64,000 nt of DNA. It comes from Prostheceraeus crozeri (lineage: Eukaryota; Platyhelminthes; Polycladida; Euryleptidae). Shown here piece after piece: positions 38,490 through 50,428 of the stretch. How positions within the stretch are numbered: the first letter of the stretch is position 1; each line of letters begins with the position of its first letter. Where the stretch lies: the NCBI GenBank assembly GCA_907163375.1, contig CAJQUW010015625.1, positions 414,943 through 478,942 on the forward strand. The letters run 5' to 3'. The notes beneath the pieces are model-generated. The model was given only the letters and a program-made list of their open reading frames with translations. It was not told the DNA's origin and ran no database searches. The position numbers and the translations under genes are program-made.

Positions 38490-41400
38490 TTATGTCAATA
38501 CATCTCCTGAATGTGGTAGCGTGAGTTTTATTCTTTTGGGTGGAGGTATGTTTGTGTCAGGATGTCCATGTGGAAGAGATGTGTTATGTCCTATCCAACA
38601 CCTCTTATCCTCCCATGCTGAAAGTGCTCGTTTCTTGAACGTGTACGTTTTCACAGTATGAACTTGAGATTTTAAGATTGTCATATTGACAAACGTTATA
38701 GTTTTATTTTTATAGGCCTTCTTATAGGACCGATGTTTCATTTTATGAACAATGGATTTTGATATACCTTTAGCACGCTTAATACTATCTGCACATTCTT
38801 TTAGTTTCATGGAATACATTTTAGGACGGAGGAGAATCATTTCATCTATTTCCTTTCCTGCTGTTTCATCCTTAAAACAACCAAGTTTGGCTTTATTCTG
38901 TATGGAATAGAGTGGATGAGTGGGATTGTAGTTAGATGTGTCGAAATATTTTTCTAATGACTTGCCTACTTCATTAAAATTTAAATCTTTTTGAGTGGTA
39001 ATTCCTAAAAAGAAACTATCTGTATCACCACCCAGCAAGCGAACCTCTTTTACGAGAGGGCATGGTTTTAATATTTTGTAGAAGAGTTGATACATTTCAA
39101 GCTTGGAATAATCTAAAACGGCTTGCCCAATATAGATGGGTTTGCACAACTCAACTTCTGATTTAATCATTTTAACACCTACAAGATCCTCATCGATGAT
39201 GTCTCTATCAATGAAAAGAGGTGATGAGGTCAATTTGTGATATTTTTGTTCATCAACGACTAGTTTGTAATTCATACGTTTTCTAACATCCTCCATGGTC
39301 TTTCCGAATAGACTGTTATTCTTATATTTATAAAAATCCTTTTCAAAATTATTTTGGGCGAGTGCACGTTTTTGACTGTTACTATCTATGTAGGGTTTGA
39401 GGAAGGCTTTCTGTCTAAATTTGATAATGCGGTGAACTGACTTTAGAAGCATGCCCATTTCTAAATAGAATTTTAATATGCAGAAGTGTACGAGATAATT
39501 TTTCTTATCATATTGGGTGAGTAAAAGTTAGCGGCATGGTTTGTACCTTGGCTGTCCACACTCTGTTAAGTTATTATGAAATTGTGACATGAATGGTGAA
39601 AACATATCTTCAGTCACTTCGCCAGATTCAGGTGCAAGTGGGAAATCAGCAGTTTTATTTTTAATACTATTTGGATAAATCAAATCCACTTCAAAATAAT
39701 ATCCCCAATCACCTTCATCTGGAATCTTCAGTATGTTTGAAGGGTTGGAGTAATACTCAAGCTCATCTTGATTTAACCAACTAAACTCGGAATGAGGTAG
39801 TGGTTTAGACAGTGAACTACCATATAAATTATTTTGGTCATAGTACTTTAGGTGGATATGATCATCACCTACTGTTTCAGATTTTATATGATGTTTATTT
39901 ACAAATGTGAGACCACCGCGTATTCCGCGCTCAAATATATTATACATCTCCGGGTCTTGTAAGAGATGAATGGTCTCACCAGTCATTTTAAAGGCTGATT
40001 TAAAGGACATGGCTGGTAGACTGACAAAGTGGACAGGATCTAATTTGTCTTCTTCTAATGCCACTCGTCGAAACTCCTGAAAGACATCAGCCAGCAAAAT
40101 GACATCTAATTCTAAGTAAGCGATCATATAATCGCCAAACGTTTTACAATCAAATTTTAACCATGCCTCTTGAGCATGTTCATAGTCCTCTACTGGACAA
40201 TCTTCACCCGTCAAATCGTTTTTGAATTTGTCAATGGAAGGAAGGGTTGTTTCATTTAGTTTAGACATTGAGCTAAAATACGCATAAGGAAAGACTCCTT
40301 TGCGAGTGAATATTTCATCCGTTAAGTTTGGATAGTGTTTCTTCAAAGTTTGACTATGGGGAAGAAACTTGAGATTACGAACGAGAGAAGCTAGTGACGC
40401 TGACATGAATTGAAATGAATCTAAAAATTTTATTTCGAAGAAGACTGTCTTATTTTCTTTAGTTTTATCTACTGGTACTTTTGCTGTCATTGCCATGAAT
40501 TTTTCTCTCGTTTGTGCTATTACATTAAACTGCCACGATTTCATCTGGCTCAACCCTCCTTTTATGAGCATATGACTGTCATAGCCCTTAAAGTTATGAA
40601 AAATGACGGGTAGTACACGACGTCTCAACCTAAGTGAAAAGTTACATTTGGAGCAGAGTGCGTTTCTAAATTTACCAGTGATGTGATCATGATCACGCAC
40701 TTTCTTAATTTTATCGTCATCAAACGTTTTATGACATTTAGGACAGGATGTGCAACTTTCAAATTTTTGTTTGTCTTCATCTGACATATGTAGTGACTTA
40801 CGCTGCAATTGGGAATCATATGATTGTTGAAATTTAGCAGCTTTATCGAGAAATTCTAGAAATTTTGAAATGCAATCTTCACCTTGCCAAGTATGCATTT
40901 TGTTTTGTCTATTCCTAAAGTGGTCATGCCATACTTCATAGCAGGATATGGCTGCTGGCTTGTGGATGATATCATCAATGTAGCATTCTATGTCTGCGTA
41001 AATGACACGCAGGGGACTTAATTCGTCACCATTATCCCTATGTGAAAACATTTTATCTTTGGGCATGCGTTCCATTTGTAATTTACCTCGCTTGCACCAT
41101 TCATAGTGAGTTTCAAATTTATCTTTACTCCAAAAGGAGCGGATGCAGCGGTCGCATACAAAATGTTCACCTCTTTTAGAGTGCCCCAAGTGAGTGTACA
41201 AGCGAGAGATTTTGGGAATACCACAGTAGTGCCATTCCTCGCTATCATCTTGTTTTACTAATAAGAGGTTGACTACACGTTCATAACAAGTTGAACGTGA
41301 ATTATAGCGGGCACCCTTCAACCCCTTCTCCCACACGTGAACGACAATTTTAATCTTATTATGTTTTTCGAACGTTTCTACATCTTTGATTTTCATGTTG

Positions 41401-42464
41401 TTACTATCACAACCTTCAAAGTCTAGTTCATCCTCCCACTGTCTATAGCTATAGGTGCGATCTCGATGCGCGTTGATATCATTATAGTGAAGGATGGATA
41501 GGACTGCATATTTGAAACACTGTGATTTACAATCGACATTGATGACAGCTTTCTTATTATACAACGTTTTTGGTAGTTTAAATGTGCCTCGAGCTGCATG
41601 ACTTTCTAATAGGGAAATTTTGAATATGGCTGAGTCCACACCATCAAAAATGAGAGCGCTGTCGCGTTGATTGAATTTATCTACATTTGATTTTAAACAT
41701 TGAATGTGAAAATTTAGCCAAGACTCGCAGTCTACAACTTCGGTTGCGGAAGAGGAAGGAACATGAAACTGTATTCTCTCCGTCACTTGACCCGTTTGAA
41801 AATCTATTTTAATATATTTTAGTTTAAGGTAGATTAGCGCCTTCATTCTAAAATTGTCTAAATTGTTGAAGAGCGCTTCGATAATGTTTGAATTTTGAAG
41901 GAGCCACTCAGGAAAATCTACTATTTGAGTATTGGACTCCATGCAGTAGTCGCGTACTAAATTATTATGGGAAACATTAATGAGGGAGATGGTAGAGGTA
42001 CCGTTGGTGTAGTGATCATTTGCATGCGTGTGTTGAAGTCTGTGCGAAGATCGCTGAAAGTGACTATCAAAAGAAAGAGGGCACAAATCGCAAGGAAAGG
42101 AGATGTCATCGTCAGAATCAACTTCACCTCCGGAGATTGACGCCGCTTTGGGTTGACACACACGTTGTTTGATGTGTCGAAGGAGACTGTGCTTCCTTGT
42201 AAACATATGTCCGCAGTCGGCACATTCCCACTCGTTGCCTTGTCGCAAGAGTCCTGAGCTGGAACTCACATCACCTGAAAGAGAAATCATTCTATCATCT
42301 CTGTTCAAGTCTCAGTGTATTATTACAACCTACTTTGACTCAACAACTCTAAACTTTCCTCGAGAAGGGAGGGTGTTGGTGATGAAGTTGATGCCTGAAA
42401 TTGAGGAAGATGCTATTAGCCACACGTTTGAGGGAGATGAGTGAAGAAATTTTCAACTTACCAT
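38490..42464 (-). pseudogene. POLB: Protein-primed DNA polymerase B (copy C), broken
   Basis: Same layout as copy B, with the ATG-only exon at 42,462-42,464. It differs from B by a few substitutions (for example Leu for Ser in the N-terminal head and Met for Ile in the K-D-K-I-F-S-H-R segment). It shares its break with copy B, so the two come from one source. Confidence 0.92.
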
Positions 42465-42757
42465 TTCAACGAAATTATGTTTAAGCTTGATACTTCAACA
42501 AGATAGAGACTTCACTCAAATAATACGTCTCAAATTTGGAATTCACTTGTACGCCTCAAATAATAACAGAATTCGCTAGACAACCGTTCACTTATGCGTC
42601 TCAAAGACAGAGTGAAATGACACGAATGTCACTTTGCTTATATACTTTCATTCTCTTCATTCATTGGATGTTCATTCTGATTGGCTGCTTGTGTATACTT
42701 AAGAATTAGAAAAATGTTAAAGTTATCATTATTCAAAGTCAGCATTTCAAAGACAAC

Positions 42758-43195
42758 ATGACAAGTCCTCCAACAACACCAAATACCGCATTGGAGTTCT
42801 CCTCTCCATGTACATCAGCAAAGGTGCTCGTTACACCAAATGCACCAAGAAAGGCGAAGGTGGAGAAGGTGTACCGACTGGACAATATACGAAAGTTATC
42901 ATTATCGGAGGAGGATGAAGAGGAGTTGCCCGACCTAACAGGCATACGGTGGAAATATTTACAATATGATGCCGAAGGGGTGATGGAGATGACCAGCAAG
43001 TCGCACTTGCATCAAATATGGGAGTGGTACACCCCTAACTCCCAACCGCGAACCGTGGCGGAGTGGGCGTACATTGAGAAAGTGAGGGACGCTGCAGAAG
43101 AACGTTTAAAGCAGCTCAACTGTTTTTGTGATCTATGTGAAGCCAGACTCTGGGACGATATTGACGATGAAGACCTTTTGAAATACATGCCATAA
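42758..43195 (+). CDS. Acidic protein, 145 aa (copy C)
   Basis: Nearly identical to 32,640-33,077; the N-terminal part reads NTALEF and the opposite frame shows small differences. Followed directly by AATAAA. Confidence 0.7.
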   Translation: MTSPPTTPNTALEFSSPCTSAKVLVTPNAPRKAKVEKVYRLDNIRKLSLSEEDEEELPDLTGIRWKYLQYDAEGVMEMTSKSHLHQIWEWYTPNSQPRTVAEWAYIEKVRDAAEERLKQLNCFCDLCEARLWDDIDDEDLLKYMP

Positions 43196-43235
43196 TAAAT
43201 GTTTATTTCGTATTATCTTTGCTTTCATACTGACT

Positions 43236-44063
43236 TACTTGAATGGGGTTTTAGTGAATAATTTAACCATGTATACTTTTTCATTTGGAAATAGTAGCAC
43301 GCTTAGTTTAACTTGTAAATCTTATAACATTTCATATGGGTGATAATGGTAGATGAAATGGTGTCAAATAAATTAAGATAGCTTACACTTCTGATACAGG
43401 GATAGCAATCGACTGCGATCCATGTGTAAAGAGCTTGTTAGACTACGGATGGGCTTAAGTGGATGATTTAACCATGTATACTTTTTCATTTGGAAATAGT
43501 AGCACGCTTAGTCTAACTTGTAAATCTAAAAACATTTCATATGGACGATGATGGTAGATAAAATAGTGTCAAATAAATTAAGATAGCTTACACTTCTGAT
43601 ACAGGGATAGCAATCGACTGCGATCCATGTGTAAAGAGCTTGTTAGACTACGGATGGGCTTAAGTGGATGATTTAACCATGTATACTTTTTCATTTGGAA
43701 ATAGTAGCACGCTTAGTCTAACTTGTAAATCTAAAAACATTTCATATGGACGATGATGGTAGATAAAATAGTGTCAAATAAATTAAGATAGCTTACACTT
43801 CTGATACAGGGATAGCAATCGACTGCGATCCATGTGTAAAGAGCTTGTTAGACTACGGATGGGCTTAAGTGGATGATTTAACCATGTATACTTTTTCATT
43901 TGGAAATAGTAGCACGCTTAGTCTAACTTGTAAATCTAAAAACATTTCATATGGACGATGATGGTAGATAAAATAGTGTCAAATAAATTAAGATAGCTTA
44001 CACTTCTGATACAGGGATAGCAATCGACTGCGATCCATGTGTAAAGAGCTTGTTAGACTACGG
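43236..44063. repeat. 205-bp minisatellite, four units (copy C)
   Basis: Four units end with TTAGACTACGGATGG or TTAGACTACGGAAGAG near 43,450, 43,655, 43,860 and 44,063. One more than copy B. Confidence 0.85.
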
Positions 44064-44175
44064 AAGAGAGAAGTGTGTTATGTTGCGTGTGGCGCGTGAG
44101 TGTCCTCCCATTTCATTCCATTCATCAATTCGTCTCATTGATAGAGACAGGTAGAACTCATGGTTCTCATAACGT

Positions 44176-44550
44176 ATGCAATGGAAAGTTTTAGGCAACC
44201 TTCGACAGTTGGCTAAATGTCGCCCTGGCGCGAATGCATACTACGTTGAGACAGAGGCAATCACTTGCAAACATGACGCAGAGAGGTTTAACAAGATTGA
44301 CCATTGCCGAATGTCCCTTGCGGTATACATAGCTACGGGTTTCACCGCCGCCCTTTACAGGAACGCCCGTCGAAAGGAAGTATTACACCGAACTTCATTT
44401 GCAACGTTCAAGTTGACTGATAGCAGATTCAACTTAATGATAGTATTCGCCAGTCCGAAGACTGCCCAGGGCAAACCGCGAGGAGGTTCTATCATGTCTT
44501 GCCCCATGGTGGCCCTTAAGAGAGCCGATGGTTCGTTCTCGGGGACGTGA
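44176..44550 (+). CDS. Conserved unknown protein, 124 aa (copy C)
   Basis: Identical in plan to 31,490-31,864. The 146-bp module occupies 44,403-44,546. Confidence 0.65.
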   Translation: MQWKVLGNLRQLAKCRPGANAYYVETEAITCKHDAERFNKIDHCRMSLAVYIATGFTAALYRNARRKEVLHRTSFATFKLTDSRFNLMIVFASPKTAQGKPRGGSIMSCPMVALKRADGSFSGT

Positions 44551-44556
44551 ATTTGA

Positions 44557-44811
44557 CTATTGACTGGAATAGTCAATGGGTATGACGCTTAGGTTGTCGT
44601 ATACCCTATACCGCCTAAGCCGTGGTGGTGCATCTGGCACCTTTCGGATGCGAGTGGTATTTGGAGTCCACACTCCATCCGCCCAAACGATCCTCTTGAT
44701 CTTCCCCTTCTTCTCATCCTCCTCATCCCACTCGTCGAGGATGACGAACTCGGGAATGCCGTTGTCTTCATCAGTGAAGACGGGAATGTTGTCGGCAGAT
44801 GTCGCTTCCAT
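44557..44811 (-). CDS. Small acidic protein, 84 aa (copy C)
   Basis: Mirror of 31,229-31,483, with the TATA box at about 44,852-44,860. Confidence 0.65.
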   Translation of the reverse strand: MEATSADNIPVFTDEDNGIPEFVILDEWDEEDEKKGKIKRIVWADGVWTPNTTRIRKVPDAPPRLRRYRVYDNLSVIPIDYSSQ

Positions 44812-44924
44812 CGTGACTTCAAATTGAATGAGAAGCGCTACAATCTTCTAGCTTATATAGGGTTTTCAACAATGAATTGCTCAACAGCGAATCAGAATGC
44901 TTCAGGGATAGCAATCGACTGCAT

Positions 44925-45070
44925 AATGTTCAAGTTGACTGATAGCAGATTCAACTTAATGATAGTATTCGCCAGTCCAAAGACTGCCCAGGGCAAACCG
45001 CGAGGAGGTTCTATCATGTCTTGCCCCATGGTGGCCCTTAAGAGAGCCGATGGTTCGTTCTCGGGAGTGA
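44925..45070. repeat. 146-bp module, single copy between the genes (copy C)
   Basis: Here a single module separates the acidic gene from the coiled-coil gene, where copy B has two modules and a gene between them. Confidence 0.85.
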
Positions 45071-45165
45071 CGTGATGGGGTGGTGAAGGCGGGCAAAGAT
45101 CTGCAATGAAAATGATATGTATTAGAATAGGATATACTATCTTATTTACTTTTTCACTCACCAAG

Positions 45166-46344
45166 TTAGTCATCCTTTGGCAGTCTCGCGCGTTTCCGAA
45201 TCGAGAATTTATGTAGGTGACCGCGCATTCTCAGGCTGGCATGCAGACACTTCTTGCTCGGATGACCATTGTAACATACTATACTTTCGTCGAGGCTTTG
45301 ATTTACCAATACTTCGCCGGCCAAATGATTATCCCGAATAGGGATGTGAAACTCAAACAAACGATCCTCATTCACACGTTCCCACTCATCCCTCATGCGC
45401 TCCAACTTCTCATACGCCTGCCTCTCATCACCCCGCCGAGCCACAGTCCTCTCCAACTCAACATTCCTCGCTCTCAACACACTAATCTCCTTCATCATCT
45501 CCTCAAAATTCGCCTCTGCATCTCTCATTCTTCTCTCCGCAGCACTCGCCCTCTTCTCACACTCATCATTCTTCTCTTCCAACTCTCGCGTCTTATTCTT
45601 CAAATCAGTCACACAACGCCTCATTCTAATGTTTTCATCCGCCACCTCCTTCGACTTCAGTTCCTTCTTTTTTAACTCATCCAACTCCTTCACAACTTCA
45701 TCCTTCACTTTCTTCAAACTCTCATACTTATTTACCAACAAATCATGCGCCATCTGCTGCGAAACATGCCTCTTCTCTTCATCCTTCAACCACCTCGCCG
45801 ACTGCACACGAATCCCACCACTCTTCACTTTTGGGGAAGATGAGCTCTTCGGGGGGTCGGTGATGACAATGTTTGACACCTCCGATGACGAAGAGCTCAA
45901 CTTCCTCACACGCTTCCTCACACGCTGCCTATCTAAATCCACATCATCCTCATCATCACTCTCAAGCACTCTCTTTCGCTCAATCTCACGCTCCAACGAC
46001 GCAACCGCTCTCGCCAACTCATCATTCTCAACAACATTCTCAACAACATTCTCAACCTTACCCTCTCGCTCGATCGCCAACATTCGCTCCCTCTCTTCCA
46101 CAATCAACTGCGTAAATCTCAAATCAGTCACTAAACCACCACTACAGTCAGCATGCACTCTGTAGAAACGCGCCTCATCCTCATCACCCTTCAGCACTCT
46201 ACACTTCACGCACGCAACCCTATTCAAGATAATCATGTGGCCGGTGCCCGCCTTCTTGACGTGAGCCTTGGCGTCCGCACTGCGATTTATACGACCGCAC
46301 ACACACATTTTGATATGGTATTTTCTATTCTTGTCATTAGCCAT
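45166..46344 (-). CDS. Coiled-coil protein with Cys/His head (copy C)
   Basis: Same protein as 29,220-30,398, with ATG at 46,342-46,344 chosen for the same reason. The leader intron and TATA box (about 46,937-46,946) are kept. Ser- and Phe-rich frames on the opposite strand are antisense shadows. Confidence 0.7.
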   Translation of the reverse strand: MANDKNRKYHIKMCVCGRINRSADAKAHVKKAGTGHMIILNRVACVKCRVLKGDEDEARFYRVHADCSGGLVTDLRFTQLIVEERERMLAIEREGKVENVVENVVENDELARAVASLEREIERKRVLESDDEDDVDLDRQRVRKRVRKLSSSSSEVSNIVITDPPKSSSSPKVKSGGIRVQSARWLKDEEKRHVSQQMAHDLLVNKYESLKKVKDEVVKELDELKKKELKSKEVADENIRMRRCVTDLKNKTRELEEKNDECEKRASAAERRMRDAEANFEEMMKEISVLRARNVELERTVARRGDERQAYEKLERMRDEWERVNEDRLFEFHIPIRDNHLAGEVLVNQSLDESIVCYNGHPSKKCLHASLRMRGHLHKFSIRKRARLPKDD

Positions 46345-47189
46345 GCCTGATTTATCGTTAGCTGTAAGATAATGAAATTTGTATAAGTTTGGAATCATGT
46401 AGTACAGTCATATTCCTAAAGAGTGTAGTGAGTGGCACTCGATCCCGTCGACAGCCCGAAGGCCTTGTACTGATCACTGGGGAAGTGAGAGATCTTCCCC
46501 GATACCCGCTCTTTACAGCTGAAGACATCATTGTCACTGCCCCGAAGTGGTAACAGGAACGCCGAGTCAAAGGTAGTGATCAGTAGCTGGGATCTAACCC
46601 CTCAAAGCTGCCTTAGACTTAGTTAAATTTCAAATCTGATAGCATATTTGAACTCAGGATACTTGAAAACCTTAGTCTATATGTTAAAACTTTGAAAAAA
46701 GTGAAAATTAAGAATTTTAAAAAAAACTCCGCATTTTACTACTCATACTACTTTTAAAAAATTTTATCAGTAGTAAAGACACTATCAAACTCTATCATAC
46801 AAACTTTGAAGTAAGAAGATAGCTTGCCTACTTCAAAAGATAGAGTCCTTTGAAACACCCGATATCCGGAGCTCAGAGCGACGACCGTCGCTTACCTCGT
46901 CTTTCGATGAAGTGATCAGACTTACGTTGTCGGGGGTTTATATATGCTCGGAAGAAAACTTAAAATGGCTCTATCTCCGAAAGTATTCATCGTAGCGACA
47001 TGCGGTTTGTTGCAGACGATTCGTCTCATCATTCTTTACAATATGACACCTGAACCATTCTCATATGACCACGGGAAGTTGGTCCGTCAGCACATATACA
47101 TGTAACATGCCACAAGTGAAAAAATTCCTAAGTGTGAGAGCTCCAGTGTGGTGAAAATTTTGAAAAATTTAAAACTTCCGAATTTCGAC

Positions 47190-47320
47190 CTGGGACCTTT
47201 ACCAAAACATTTTTCATCAAATTTCACTGACCTCCCCCCCTCATTCACAGAAATTTGATGAAAAATGTTTTGGTGACGGTCCCAGGTCGAAATTCCACAC
47301 TTTTAAATTTTTCAAAATTT
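47190..47320. other. Turn J1 between copies C and D
   Basis: CATTTTTCATCAAATTTC is followed after 24 bases by its inverse. The right arm runs about 50 bp in sequence matching the tandem array left of copy B (GGTGACGGTCCC, CCACAC) and then switches, at a T-rich stretch, to the leader of the element. That switch fits a fold-back at the array edge. Confidence 0.75.
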
Positions 47321-47528
47321 TCACCACACTGGAGCTCTCACACTTAGGAATTTTTTCACTTGTGGCATGTTACATGTATATGTGCTGACGGACCAACTTC
47401 CCGTGGTCATATGAGAATGGTTCAGGTGTCATATTGTAAAGAATGATGAGACGAATCGTCTGCAACAAACCGCATGTCGCTACGATGAATACTTTCGGAG
47501 ATAGAGCCATTTTAAGTTTTCTTCCGAG

Positions 47529-47538
47529 CATATATAAA
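47529..47538 (+). promoter_or_regulatory. TATA box of the coiled-coil gene (copy D)
   Basis: CATATATAAA in the same context as 28,618-28,627. Confidence 0.6.
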
Positions 47539-48128
47539 CCCCCGACAACGTAAGTCTGATCACTTCATCGAAAGACGAGGTAAGCGACGGTCGTCGCTCT
47601 GAGCTCCGGATATCGGGTGTTTCAAAGGACTCTATCTTTTGAAGTAGGCAAGCTATCTTCTTACTTCAAAGTTTGTATGATAGAGTTTGATAGTGTCTTT
47701 ACTACTGATAAAATTTTTTAAAAGTAGTATGAGTAGTAAAATGCGGAGTTTTTTAAAAATTCTTAATTTTCACTTTTTTCAAAGTTTTAACATATAGACT
47801 AAGGTTTTCAAGTATCCTGAGTTCAAATATGCTATCAGATTTGAAATTTAACTAAGTCTAAGGCAGCTTTGAGGGGTTAGATCCCAGCTACTGATCACTA
47901 CCTTTGACTCGGCGTTCCTGTTACCACTTCGGGGCAGTGACAATGATGTCTTCAGCTGTAAAGAGCGGGTATCGGGGAAGATCTCTCACTTCCCTAGTGA
48001 TCAGTACAAGGCCTTCGGGCTGTCGACGGGATCGAGTGCCACTCACTACACTCTTTAGGAATATGACTGTACTACATGATCCAAACTTATACAAATTTCA
48101 TTATCTTACAGCTAACGATAAATCAGGC

Positions 48129-49328
48129 ATGGCTAATGACAAGAATAGAAAATACCATATCAAAATTGTGTGTGCGGTCGTATAAATCGCAGTGCGGACG
48201 CCAAGGCTCACGTCAAGAAGGCGGGCACCGGCCACATGATTATCTTGAATAGGGTTGCGTGCGTGAAGTGTAGAGTGCTGAAGGGTGATGAGGATGAGGC
48301 GCGTTTCTACAGAGTGCATGCTGACTGTAGTGGTGGTTTAGTGACTGATTTGAGATTTACGCAGTTGATTGTGGAAGAGAGGGAGCGAATGTTGGCGATC
48401 GAGCGAGAGGGTAAGGTTGAGAATGTTGTTGAGAATGTTGTTGAGAATGTTGTTGAGAATGTTGTTGAGAATGATGAGTTGGCGAGAGCGGTTGCGTCGT
48501 TGGAGCGTGAGATTGAGCGAAAGAGAGTGCTTGAGAGTGATGATGAGGATGATGTGGATTTAGATAGGCAGCGTGTGAGGAAGCGTGTGAGGAAGTTGAG
48601 CTCTTCGTCATCGGAGGTGTCAAACATTGTCATCACCGACCCCCCGAAGAGCTCATCTTCCCCAAAAGTGAAGAGTGGTGGGATTCGTGTGCAGTCGGCG
48701 AGGTGGTTGAAGGATGAAGAGAAGAGGCATGTTTCGCAGCAGATGGCGCATGATTTGTTGGTAAATAAGTATGAGAGTTTGAAGAAAGTGAAGGATGAAG
48801 TTGTGAAGGAGTTGGATGAGTTAAAAAAGAAGGAACTGAAGTCGAAGGAGGTGCGGATGAAAACATTAGAATGAGGCGTTGTGTGACTGATTTGAAGAAT
48901 AAGACGCGAGAGTTGGAAGAGAAGAATGATGAGTGTGAGAAGAGGGCGAGTGCTGCGGAGAGAAGAATGAGAGATGCAGAGGCGAATTTTGAGGAGATGA
49001 TGAAGGAGATTAGTGTTTTGAGAGCGAGGAATGTTGAGTTGGAGAGGACTGTGGCTCGGCGGGGTGATGAGAGGCAGCGTATGAGAAGTTGGAGCGCATG
49101 AGGGATGAGTGGGAACGTGTGAATGAGGATCGTTTGTTTGAGTTTCACATCCCTATTCGGGATAATCATTTGGCCGGCGAAGTATTGGTAAATCAAAGCC
49201 TCGACGAAAGTATAGTATGTTACAATGGTCATCCGAGCAAGAAGTGTCTGCATGCCAGCCTGAGAATGCGCGGTCACCTACATAAATTCTCGATTCGGAA
49301 ACGCGCGAGACTGCCAAAGGATGACTAA
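48129..49328 (+). pseudogene. Coiled-coil protein gene (copy D), broken
   Basis: Counterpart of 29,220-30,398 with a few breaks. The 12-base repeat coding V-E-N-V has four units (about 48,416-48,468) against two in B and C. Confidence 0.75.
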
Positions 49329-49423
49329 CTTGGTGAGTGAAAAAGTAAATAAGATAGTATATCCTATTCTAATACATATCATTTTCATTGCAGATCTTTG
49401 CCCGCCTTCACCACCCCATCACG

Positions 49424-49569
49424 TCACTCCCGAGAACGAACCATCGGCTCTCTTAAGGGCCACCATGGGGCAAGACATGATAGAACCTCCTCGCGGTTTG
49501 CCCTGGGCAGTCTTTGGACTGGCGAATACTATCATTAAGTTGAATCTGCTATCAGTCAACTTGAACATT
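49424..49569. repeat. 146-bp module, single copy between the genes (copy D)
   Basis: As in copy C, the 88-residue cassette is absent and only one module remains. Confidence 0.8.
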
Positions 49570-49682
49570 ATGCAGTCGATTGCTATCCCTGAAGCATTCT
49601 GATTCGCTGTTGAGCAATTCATTGTTGAAAACCCTATATAAGCTAGAAGATTGTAGCGCTTCTCATTCAATTTGAAGTCACG

Positions 49683-49938
49683 ATGGAAGCGACATCTGCC
49701 GACAACATTCCCGTCTTCACTGATGAAGACAACGCATTCCCGAGTTCGTCATCCTCGACGAGTGGGATGAGGAGGATGAGAAGAAGGGGAAGATCAAGAG
49801 GATCGTTTGGGCGGATGGAGTGTGGACTCCAAATACCACTCGCATCCGAAAGGTGCCAGATGCACCACCACGGCTTAGGCGGTATAGGGTATACGACAAC
49901 CTAAGCGTCATACCCATTGACTATTCCAGTCAATAGTC
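49683..49938 (+). pseudogene. Small acidic protein gene (copy D), broken
   Basis: Counterpart of 31,229-31,483, with the TATA box at about 49,633-49,641. Confidence 0.65.
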
Positions 49939-49942
49939 AAAT

Positions 49943-50315
49943 TCACGTCCCCGAGAACGAACCATCGGCTCTCTTAAGGGCCACCATGGGGCAAGACATG
50001 ATAGAACCTCCTCGCGGTTTGCCCTGGGCAGTCTTCGGACTGGCGAATACTATCATTAAGTTGAATCTGCTATCAGTCAACTTGAACGTTGCAAATGAAG
50101 TTCGGTGTAATACTTCCTTTCGACGGGCGTTCCTGTAAAGGGCGGCGGTGAAACCCGTAGCTATGTATACCGCAAGGGACATTCGGCAATGGTCAATCTT
50201 GTTAACCTCTCTGCGTCATGTTTGCAAGTGATTGCCTCTGTCTCAACGTAGTATGCATTCGCGCCAGGGCGACATTTAGCCAACTGTCGAAGGTTGCCTA
50301 AAACTTTCCATTGCA
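49943..50315 (-). pseudogene. Conserved 124-aa protein gene (copy D), broken
   Basis: Counterpart of 31,490-31,864. The 146-bp module lies at about 49,947-50,090. Confidence 0.65.
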
Positions 50316-50428
50316 TACGTTATGAGAACCATGAGTTCTACCTGTCTCTATCAATGAGACGAATTGATGAATGGAATGAAATGGGAGGACACTCACGCGC
50401 CACACGCAACATAACACACTTCTCTCTT

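Larger units (their letters stand above)
37897..47238 (-). mobile_element. Polinton copy C, left part only, reversed
   Basis: Mirror image of copy B without the 88-residue cassette. It carries the polymerase, acidic gene, conserved 124-residue gene, small acidic gene and coiled-coil gene. About one break, in the polymerase. Confidence 0.88.
28330..47240. repeat. About 9.4-kb-arm inverted duplication (copies B and C)
   Basis: Sequence left of 37,897 is repeated inverted to its right with well over 99% match in the genes. Differences are a 470-bp cassette present only on the left, three against four minisatellite units, and a handful of substitutions. The arms end at the inverted repeat J1. 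Confidence 0.9.
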
